The notes under the pieces were generated by a model. It was not told the origin of the DNA. It was given only the letters and a program-made list of their open reading frames with translations, and did no database searches. A program made the position numbers and the translations under genes. From DATDRS01 sp035291605 (GTDB lineage Bacteria; Chloroflexota; Anaerolineae; Anaerolineales; UBA6663), in contig DATDRS010000143.1 in the NCBI GenBank assembly GCA_035291605.1, forward strand, positions 1 to 7,639: a stretch of 7,639 nt of DNA. The letters run 5' to 3'. This document shows, in pieces, positions 1-5,003 of this stretch (the first letter of the stretch is position 1; the number at the start of each line of letters is the position of its first letter).

Positions 1-4
1 TCAT
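1..4 (-). CDS. Start codon of a gene leaving the left edge
   Basis: Only the first four bases of a possible gene are inside the window: an ATG on the minus strand at positions 4-2 and one base of the second codon. The call rests on the AGGAG motif at 13-17, which sits 8 nt before the ATG, an ideal Shine-Dalgarno distance, and on the same orientation as every other gene here. No protein sequence is available, so product and function are unknown. No other open frame of useful length ends or starts at this edge. Confidence 0.4.
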
Positions 5-12
5 GGCAATAT

Positions 13-17
13 CTCCT
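13..17 (-). promoter_or_regulatory. Ribosome-binding site for the left-edge gene
   Basis: On the minus strand the sequence reads AGGAG, then 8 nt, then ATG at 4-2. This is the only evidence for the gene that begins at the left edge. The match is five bases of the canonical Shine-Dalgarno sequence, so chance cannot be excluded. Confidence 0.45.
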
Positions 18-210
18 GGAGCTGGGGAATGGACCAGCCCACCGGAAATATAGCCGGACTAAATTGGTAGGGGAATGTTCAGAGGAACTTACGGGGGCTT
101 ACGAAGGGGACCTCGCTCCTGCGCGAAGCGCTTAGTTCAACCTGTAGTAGCTGGAAAAATTCCGTCTAAAAACCATCTTATACCGAAAACCTGTTCCACA
201 AAATGTCCTC

Positions 211-238
211 CGGAAGCCTCAATTGCGGCAAGCTTCCG
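211..238. repeat. Inverted repeat, 7-bp stem and 14-nt loop
   Basis: CGGAAGC at 211-217 is perfectly complementary to GCTTCCG at 232-238. The loop itself contains TTG-CGG-CAA, which could extend pairing. No run of T follows on either strand, so it is not a standard intrinsic terminator. It lies in the putative leader of the left-edge gene. Confidence 0.4.
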
Positions 239-271
239 TAATCTGTGCCTGTGGAGACTCTTTTGCGCACA

Positions 272-394
272 CGCCTGTCCGCCTTTCGCGCCAGCGGCCA
301 GTTCAACCGGGGAAATTACGGGGTGATCCCCATCCCCATCTTTTGTCAGTATAAACCCATTTCCCTGAAAGGCAATGGGTGTGTGTCGCATTGG
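272..394 (-). repeat. Interspersed repeat, copy A
   Basis: First of three copies of an intergenic repeat, all in the same orientation (others at 2288-2487 and 7313-7510). Over the ~120-nt core it differs from copy C at only about six positions, including one 1-nt indel. Copy A ends after the shared GCATTGG and lacks the ~80-nt GC-rich extension seen in copies B and C. On the minus strand it carries the conserved TTGCCT-N16-TATACT element and a G-run/C-run segment that can fold: GGGG 320-323 with CCCC 328-331, and GGGGA 309-313 with TCCCC 333-337. It has no coding capacity I can recognise and no transposase nearby. It could be a miniature mobile element, a dispersed promoter/leader, or a structured intergenic repeat. 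Confidence 0.85.
348..375 (-). promoter_or_regulatory. Promoter-like element in repeat copy A
   Basis: On the minus strand a -35-like TTGCCT (370-375) and a -10-like TATACT (348-353) are separated by 16 nt. TATACT matches the sigma-70 -10 consensus at 5 of 6 positions; TTGCCT matches the -35 at 4 of 6. The same pair with the same spacing is present in all three repeat copies. Transcription would start near 341 and run toward the gene starting at the left edge. Conservation could simply reflect the repeat's common ancestry. Confidence 0.4.
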
Positions 395-547
395 CAAGGC
401 TGTTGCAGAGTCGTTGCCCGGGTCTGGGAAGGCCTGGTCGCTAACCCGAACCTTTGCGAGCAAGACTCGCCGGAATTAGCGATGCAGTAGCCGCACTCCT
501 GGTGGAGAAGCATATAAAACTCTGCCCGGCGACCTCCGAACCACAAT

Positions 548-2170
548 TCACTTGAGGAGCACCGGGAGGTATATCACATATTCGACGCCAGACAGTCGTT
601 GGCCAAAAATTTCGAACTCATTATCCACCAGTGGGGTGGTGTCATCATCGCCTTCCCACACCATGAGGTACTCGTTATTCGTGCTGTTGTAGATTGCCGC
701 TGGAATGTTGGCGGTATAGGTTGTAACCCCGTTCGGTCCCATGTCGCTGATCCGAAAGTCATTCGCGCCCACTTCGGTGCCCGTGGCCGCATTGACACGC
801 TGGCCGAAGATTTCGCCCTCGTTATCCACCAGCGGAGCAGTGTTATCGTTGCCACTCCACCCTACCAAGTACTCGTTATTCACGCTGTTGTAGGTTATCG
901 CTAGGAAGAAGGCATGAAAATTTGCGTTCCCGTCCGGTCCCATATCGCTGATCCGAAAGTCATTTGTGCCGACTTCAGCGCCAGTAGCTGCGTTGATCCG
1001 CTGGCCGAAGATTTCGTGCTCATTGTCCACGAGTGGGGCTGTGTTGTCGTCACCTGACCACACGGTCAGGTACTCGTTATTCACGCTATTGTAGCCCACC
1101 GTTGCATCGAAGACATCAAAATTCGCGTTCCCGTCCGGCCCCAGGTCGCTGATCCGAAAGTCGTTCGCGCCCACTTCGGCGCCCATGGCCGCATCGAGCC
1201 GCTGGCCAAAGACTTCGAACTCGTCGTTAGTTGTATCATCACTCCACCATACTACCAGGTACTCGTTATTCAGGCTGTTATGGGCCACCCCAGGGACGGA
1301 GATGAAAAAGGTGGTGGAAGGGCCAAAAGTCGTGCTCCCGTCCGGCCCCATATCGCTGATCCGAAAGTCGTTCGCGCCCACTTCGGCGCCCGTCGCTGCA
1401 TTGAGCCGCTGGCCAAAGACTTCGAACTCGTTATCCACCAGCGGAGAGGTGTTGTCATCGCCCACCCACACGACCAGGTATTCGTTATTTGTACTGTTAT
1501 AGGCTATCCCTGGAAAATTAGCGGCAAAATTAGTATTCCCATCCGGCCCCATGTCGCTCATGCGGAAGTCATTCGCGCCCACTTCGGCCCCCGTCGCCGC
1601 ATTGAGCCGCTGGCCGAAGACTTCCCATTCACCGCTGGTTGTGTCTTCTCCTCGCCACACCACCAGGTACTCGTTATTCGTGCTGTTGTAGGCGACTGCC
1701 GGAACAAACCCAATTTGTGTTGCCGGCATGTCGCTGATGCGGAAGTCATTCGCGCCCACTTCAGCCCCCGTCGCCGCGTTGACACGCTGGCCGAAGATTT
1801 CGCGTTCGTCGTCCACCAGTGGGGGGGTGTTATCGTCGCCTTCCCACACCACCAGGTACTCGTTATTCGTGGTATTGTAGGCCACCGCCGGGAAGTCGGC
1901 GTCAAAATTCGCATCCCCGTCTGGTCCCATGTCGCTCAAGCGAAAATCATTCGCGCCGATCTCCGGGTCAACTGTCACCGGGTAGACCGCCTGCGCCATC
2001 GCTCCCCCGTCCACGACGATGCGCATCATGTCAATTGAGTTCAATAAGCCACGCTCGACCTCCAGCCCAGCGACTCGCTCCCCCGCTGACGATGGCATAG
2101 CCGACATGCTCAAGAACACTGCCAGCGTCATCAGTGTGTGAACAAAGAGCCGGATGAAGTGGGAAATCAT
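548..2170 (-). CDS. Exported seven-repeat protein, probable beta-propeller
   Basis: The 540-residue protein begins with a signal peptide: a hydrophobic stretch at about residues 5-25, then a likely signal peptidase I site after AMPSSA (residue 29). Residues 70-526 are seven tandem repeats (70-136, 137-195, 196-262, 263-331, 332-398, 399-465, 466-526). Each follows the pattern EVGANDFRISDMGPDG, variable segment, YNSxNNEYLVVW, acidic segment, E-[IV]-FGQR[LV]. Seven units, each with several beta-strand-like stretches, suggest a seven-bladed propeller. The acidic GPDG and GDDNT loops could bind calcium. The second repeat lacks the GPDG loop and the fourth carries a nine-residue insertion. After the last repeat comes the tail YVIYLPVLLK, resembling C-terminal tails of Chloroflexota secreted proteins. 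I chose the ATG at 2170 over a TTG at 2188 because GGGAGG lies 5 nt before it and the signal peptide then starts cleanly. No catalytic motif is visible and the ligand is unknown. A non-propeller beta solenoid is possible. Confidence 0.88.
   Translation of the reverse strand: MISHFIRLFVHTLMTLAVFLSMSAMPSSAGERVAGLEVERGLLNSIDMMRIVVDGGAMAQAVYPVTVDPEIGANDFRLSDMGPDGDANFDADFPAVAYNTTNNEYLVVWEGDDNTPPLVDDEREIFGQRVNAATGAEVGANDFRISDMPATQIGFVPAVAYNSTNNEYLVVWRGEDTTSGEWEVFGQRLNAATGAEVGANDFRMSDMGPDGNTNFAANFPGIAYNSTNNEYLVVWVGDDNTSPLVDNEFEVFGQRLNAATGAEVGANDFRISDMGPDGSTTFGPSTTFFISVPGVAHNSLNNEYLVVWWSDDTTNDEFEVFGQRLDAAMGAEVGANDFRISDLGPDGNANFDVFDATVGYNSVNNEYLTVWSGDDNTAPLVDNEHEIFGQRINAATGAEVGTNDFRISDMGPDGNANFHAFFLAITYNSVNNEYLVGWSGNDNTAPLVDNEGEIFGQRVNAATGTEVGANDFRISDMGPNGVTTYTANIPAAIYNSTNNEYLMVWEGDDDTTPLVDNEFEIFGQRLSGVEYVIYLPVLLK
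593..1963 (-). repeat. Seven in-frame tandem coding repeats of ~200 nt
   Basis: Units lie at 1763-1963, 1586-1762, 1385-1585, 1178-1384, 977-1177, 776-976 and 593-775. Four units are exactly 201 nt and the others differ by multiples of three, so the frame is kept throughout. Strings such as those encoding EVGANDFRISD and FGQRLNAATGA are nearly identical in DNA between units. This suggests fairly recent duplication or ongoing homogenisation. The repeat period also keeps antisense frames open, which creates long spurious ORFs on the plus strand. Confidence 0.92.
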
Positions 2171-2174
2171 AGAT

Positions 2175-2181
2175 ACCTCCC
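2175..2181 (-). promoter_or_regulatory. Ribosome-binding site of the propeller gene
   Basis: The minus strand reads GGGAGGT followed by ATCT and then the ATG at 2170-2168. This strong Shine-Dalgarno match decides the start in favour of that ATG over the in-frame TTG six codons upstream, which lies 5' of the site. Confidence 0.75.
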
Positions 2182-2287
2182 TTCGCAAGGCTTCTACTAC
2201 AGCCTGGTAATGTGCCGTTTAGTCCACACGGCTAGCAGCTGAGTATCTGGAGACTTTCCGCCTATTCCCCTGCGTCTTTGGCGAAAA

Positions 2288-2487
2288 CGCCTGTCTGCCT
2301 TATACGCCAGTTCAGTTCAACCGGGGAATTTACGGAGTGGAATCTCATCCCCATCTTTGGTCAGTATAGTCCCATTTCCCTGAAAGGCAACGGATGTATG
2401 TCGCATGGGAGGCGGCTTCGGACGGCAGGCTCACGGGGCTGCTTCGCGATGGCGCTGCCTTCCGCGCCGCGCGAGGTGGGGCGCGCC
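2288..2487 (-). repeat. Interspersed repeat, copy B (long form)
   Basis: Second copy of the intergenic repeat, upstream of the propeller gene. Its core (to about 2407) is more diverged from A and C, for example around 2297-2310. It still keeps the promoter-like element and the GGGGA/TCCCC arms. From 2408 it continues for ~80 nt in a GC-rich extension shared with copy C (7433-7510), with only about three mismatches in that part. The extension contains the palindrome TCGCGA. The extension is thus better conserved than the core between B and C. I see no coding potential in the gap 2171-2612 apart from this repeat and a smaller inverted repeat at 2491-2545. Confidence 0.85.
2363..2390 (-). promoter_or_regulatory. 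Promoter-like element in repeat copy B
   Basis: Minus-strand TTGCCT (2385-2390) and TATACT (2363-2368) are spaced 16 nt apart, exactly as in copies A and C, although the flanking sequence of this copy has diverged more. A start near 2356 would give the propeller gene a leader of about 186 nt. No better promoter candidate was seen between the repeat and the gene. Confidence 0.4.
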
Positions 2488-2490
2488 AAC

Positions 2491-2545
2491 CCTTCGGCAG
2501 GCTCTTTCGACGCTGCAAGACCTGCCCTGAGCGAAGCTGTCGGAT
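2491..2545. repeat. Small dispersed imperfect inverted repeat
   Basis: The left arm CTTCGGCAGGCTC (2492-2504) and the right arm GCCCTGAGCGAAGC (2524-2537) are imperfectly complementary through GGCTC/GAGC and the flanking bases. The words resemble a degenerate copy of the 'CTTCGACAGGCTCAGGGC...GCCCTGAGCGAAG' intergenic repeats common in many environmental bacterial genomes. That resemblance is from memory. It lies between the end of the kinase-regulator operon and repeat copy B, so it could also help end transcription. Confidence 0.4.
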
Positions 2546-2551
2546 TTTATT

Positions 2552-2564
2552 GTGCAGCCTGCAC
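2552..2564 (-). terminator. Weak hairpin after the kinase-regulator operon
   Basis: On the minus strand GTGCA-GGC-TGCAC forms a perfect 5-bp stem, 49 nt beyond the regulator's stop codon, followed by AATAAAAT. The downstream tract is A-rich rather than T-rich, so it is a poor fit to an intrinsic terminator on this strand. On the plus strand the hairpin is followed by CCGGCG, which fits no better. It is recorded as the only hairpin close to the operon's end. Confidence 0.18.
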
Positions 2565-2612
2565 CCGGCGCAAAGACCATAATGAGACCGCCAGATGATT
2601 TGGTGCAATGGG

Positions 2613-5003
2613 TTAGCCCGCACTCTGCTTGGGCTCATGTGCTTTTTCACTCATCACCTGAAAGAATAGTTCTACAGCCTTCGGGTCGAAGTGCGTTCCG
2701 GCTTGCGCGCGGACGTGTTCCAACACTTTTTCTTCGGGCCAGGCTGCGCGATAAGGGCGGTCCGACCGGAGTGCATCCCACACATCCACCACCGCGAAAA
2801 GGCGCGCGGCCAGCGGAATTTGCTCGCCCTTCAACCCGTGCGGGTAGCCCGTGCCGTCCCACTTTTCGTGATGGCAATACGGGATATCGAGCGCGGGGCG
2901 CAGGTAATGGATGGACGACAGCATGTCGTAGGCATGCTGCGGATGCTTGCGCATGGCAACCCACTCCTCGTCCGTGAGTTTGTCGGGCTTGAGCAGGATG
3001 CTATCCGGCACGCCGAGTTTGCCCATATCGTGCAAGAGCGCGCCGCGCCGGACGTGGGCGATCTCTGTATCGCTCATGCCCGCCGCCCGCGCCAGTTCCA
3101 GGGTCAGCTCGGTGACGCGCTGGGTGTGCCCTTCGGTCTCCTTATCGCGCAAATCCATTGCCCGCGACCAGCCCTCGATGGTGGCGTCGTAAGCCAGCGC
3201 GAGCTCGATGTTCGAGCGTTGCAGGCCGTCAAACAACTGCGCGTCATCAATCGCGATGGCGGCCTGCCCCGCCAACGTCTCCAGAAAGTCCAGCCAATCG
3301 GGGTCGGGGTCGAGCCGGGCGCGGTGGAATACCTCCAACACCCCTTTGACCTGCCCCTTCGCCACGAGCGGGACAGCATAGAGCGCTACGAACTTTTCGT
3401 CGGCAGTCAGCTCCGCCTTGGTGAAGGGGCGTTCGGCCTCGGCTAGATTGGGGATGCTGACCGTGCGGCGTTCGAGCGCCGCCTGGCTGGCATAACCTTC
3501 TCCCAACTTCAGGCGTAAACGCGTAATGCTCGCGCCGCGAAAGCCGCGCCCGGCGGCGTACTCCAGCTCGTTCAAGTGGCGATTGAGGAGCAGCACGGCC
3601 GTGGCGTCCACGCGCAATTGGGCGATGACGTGCTCGAGCAGGACGTTGAGCGTGATGCGCAGGTCGAGGCTGGAGGTGATGGCCATGTCAATGGCCCGCA
3701 ACGCCGACAGACGGCGCAGTTGATTTTCAATTTTCTCATCGGCCCGCCTGCGCTCGGTGATGTCACGATAATTGACCACGACGGCTTCCACGCCTGGCTC
3801 GGCCAACAGATTCTGAGCCGTACCCTCGATCCACAGCCAGGCGCCATCTTTGTGCCGGACGCGAAGCTGGGTGGTTTGCACCTGGCGCGGCTTTTGAGCG
3901 GCCTCAATAAACCCGGTCAGCATCGTCTGCCGGTCATCAGGATGAATCAGGTCGAAGGCGTTTTGGCCCGCCAGTTCCTCTGGCGCGTAACCCAACACCC
4001 GCCGGGCAGAGGCGCTGGTGTAAATGACTCGGCCCTCCGGGTTCAGCAGGGTAACCGCATCGGAGCTATTCTCGATCAGCGCGCGGAAATGCTTTTCGCG
4101 CGCCTCCAGGGTGCTGTACAGCGCCTCGTTCTCCAGCGCGGCCGCGGCGGTGCTGGTAAGGATGCTCAGGGCTTTGATCTGCCCCGGCGTGAAAGAACGG
4201 CGCGACTGCAAACTGTTGACGTTCAATACGCCCACCAGCTTCCCGGCAGCCCGCATGGGCATCGAGATGGCTGAACGGATCTCGGCGCGCGGCCGAATGG
4301 GCGCGAAACGTGCGTCTGACACTTCGCCGTTCAAAATGAGCGGCTCAGACTGACGCGCCACCCAACCGGCAATGCCCTCCTGCAGCGATAGGTGCTGGCC
4401 CAATAAGTGCTCTCGATCCCTGCCGCGAACGACGGCGATATACAACTCCCGGTTCTCCGGTGTGAGCAGCATGATCGAGACCTCGTCCGCCTCGGTCTGC
4501 TGAAGGGCAGCGTCGGCGGAGTTTTCCAGGACCAGTTTGGAGTCCAGCGAAAATGCGATCGTCTGGCTCAGGTTATAGATGGCCACCGTCTCACGCAGTT
4601 GGATGTTCTCCAAACGCAGCCGCCGCACTTCCCGGGCGCGCGCCAGCACCGGCAAGACCTCGGTCATTTTGAACGGTTTAAGGATGTAGTCGAAGGCGCC
4701 GACCTTCATCGCTTCCACAGCGGTTGGCACGGTTCCGTGCCCGGTCATGACGACGCCAACCAGGTGAGGATCAATCTTCAGCCCGGCCTTCAAGAGGGCA
4801 ATCCCATCCATCTCGGGCATCATCAGATCGGTCAGAACCAGGTCGTAAGACTGCCTCTCCAACGCTTCCAGCGCCGCCTTGCCGGAAACGAACCCGTCTG
4901 CCTCGTAACCCTGGAGGGTCAGCGCCTCCACCAGGGCGCTCATCAACTCGGTTTCGTCGTCAACGACAAGGACCTGTCCAAATTTAGGCGGCGACATTTT
5001 CAT
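2613..5003 (-). CDS. Response regulator, REC-GAF-PAS-GAF-HD-GYP phosphodiesterase
   Basis: A 796-residue cytoplasmic response regulator predicted to hydrolyse cyclic di-GMP or a related cyclic dinucleotide. The receiver (about 11-125) keeps the acidic pair D15/D16, phospho-acceptor D59 in LTDLMMPEMDG, T87 and K109. A GAF domain follows (about 145-292), then a PAS domain (about 303-418) ending in the typical YRDITERRR, a second GAF (about 433-590) and HD-GYP (about 600-785). The HD-GYP motifs are intact: H626, H658-D659 in LLHDMGKLGVPD, H687, and HHEKWDGTGYP (711-721). No transmembrane segment is seen. Most HD-GYP regulators are a receiver plus one output domain, so three extra sensory domains are unusual. 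They suggest that phosphorylation and small-ligand signals are integrated. The start ATG at 5003 follows AAGGAAGG; a second ATG at 4997 is possible. It overlaps the kinase gene by 20 nt, implying it is the kinase's partner. Substrate identity is inferred from family. Confidence 0.95.
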   Translation of the reverse strand: MKMSPPKFGQVLVVDDETELMSALVEALTLQGYEADGFVSGKAALEALERQSYDLVLTDLMMPEMDGIALLKAGLKIDPHLVGVVMTGHGTVPTAVEAMKVGAFDYILKPFKMTEVLPVLARAREVRRLRLENIQLRETVAIYNLSQTIAFSLDSKLVLENSADAALQQTEADEVSIMLLTPENRELYIAVVRGRDREHLLGQHLSLQEGIAGWVARQSEPLILNGEVSDARFAPIRPRAEIRSAISMPMRAAGKLVGVLNVNSLQSRRSFTPGQIKALSILTSTAAAALENEALYSTLEAREKHFRALIENSSDAVTLLNPEGRVIYTSASARRVLGYAPEELAGQNAFDLIHPDDRQTMLTGFIEAAQKPRQVQTTQLRVRHKDGAWLWIEGTAQNLLAEPGVEAVVVNYRDITERRRADEKIENQLRRLSALRAIDMAITSSLDLRITLNVLLEHVIAQLRVDATAVLLLNRHLNELEYAAGRGFRGASITRLRLKLGEGYASQAALERRTVSIPNLAEAERPFTKAELTADEKFVALYAVPLVAKGQVKGVLEVFHRARLDPDPDWLDFLETLAGQAAIAIDDAQLFDGLQRSNIELALAYDATIEGWSRAMDLRDKETEGHTQRVTELTLELARAAGMSDTEIAHVRRGALLHDMGKLGVPDSILLKPDKLTDEEWVAMRKHPQHAYDMLSSIHYLRPALDIPYCHHEKWDGTGYPHGLKGEQIPLAARLFAVVDVWDALRSDRPYRAAWPEEKVLEHVRAQAGTHFDPKAVELFFQVMSEKAHEPKQSAG

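Larger units (their letters stand above)
5..271 (-). other. Non-coding stretch: probable long 5' leader of left-edge gene
   Basis: This stretch separates repeat copy A from the start codon at the left edge. I see no convincing gene in it. A minus-strand frame does run open from 463 to 137, but it crosses the repeat and has no recognisable domain. The stretch holds a perfect 7-bp inverted repeat, CGGAAGC at 211-217 and GCTTCCG at 232-238, with a 14-nt loop. It also holds the 11-nt word TACTACAGGTT (minus strand, 139-149), which recurs just downstream of repeat copy C. If the promoter-like element of copy A is used, this becomes a leader of about 340 nt that could carry a regulatory structure. 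That role is inference. Confidence 0.3.

Noticed and set aside
137..463. 108-residue minus-strand open frame across repeat copy A
   Set aside because: It runs through the non-coding repeat, has no good ribosome-binding site and shows no domain. The corresponding frame is not kept in copies B and C, which carry indels. A decayed fragment cannot be fully excluded for the part at 137-240.
456..470. Hairpin GCGAG-CAAGA-CTCGC downstream of the propeller gene as a terminator
   Set aside because: The stem is only 5 bp and is followed on the minus strand by AAAGG, with no T-run. This is too weak to call.
593..1963. Regularly spaced repeats resembling an array
   Set aside because: The units are ~200 nt, in frame and translate to a consistent protein repeat. 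They lack the short direct repeats and unique spacers of a CRISPR array.
1280..2038. 252-residue plus-strand open frame inside the propeller gene
   Set aside because: It is antisense to the seven coding repeats. The repeat period is a multiple of three, so one stop-free unit keeps the antisense frame open. It has no independent domain or start signal.
2168..2188. TTG at 2188 as the propeller gene start
   Set aside because: It would lie upstream of the strong GGGAGG site and add MRREVS before the signal peptide. The ATG at 2170 is correctly spaced from that site.
2691..3446. 251-residue plus-strand open frame antisense to the HD-GYP/GAF region
   Set aside because: It overlaps clearly coding minus-strand sequence with intact catalytic motifs. 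The translated text is compositionally odd and has no recognisable domain. It is a GC-rich shadow.
3576..4274. 232-residue plus-strand open frame antisense to the regulator's PAS/GAF region
   Set aside because: Shadow of the true minus-strand gene, without a domain or ribosome-binding site.
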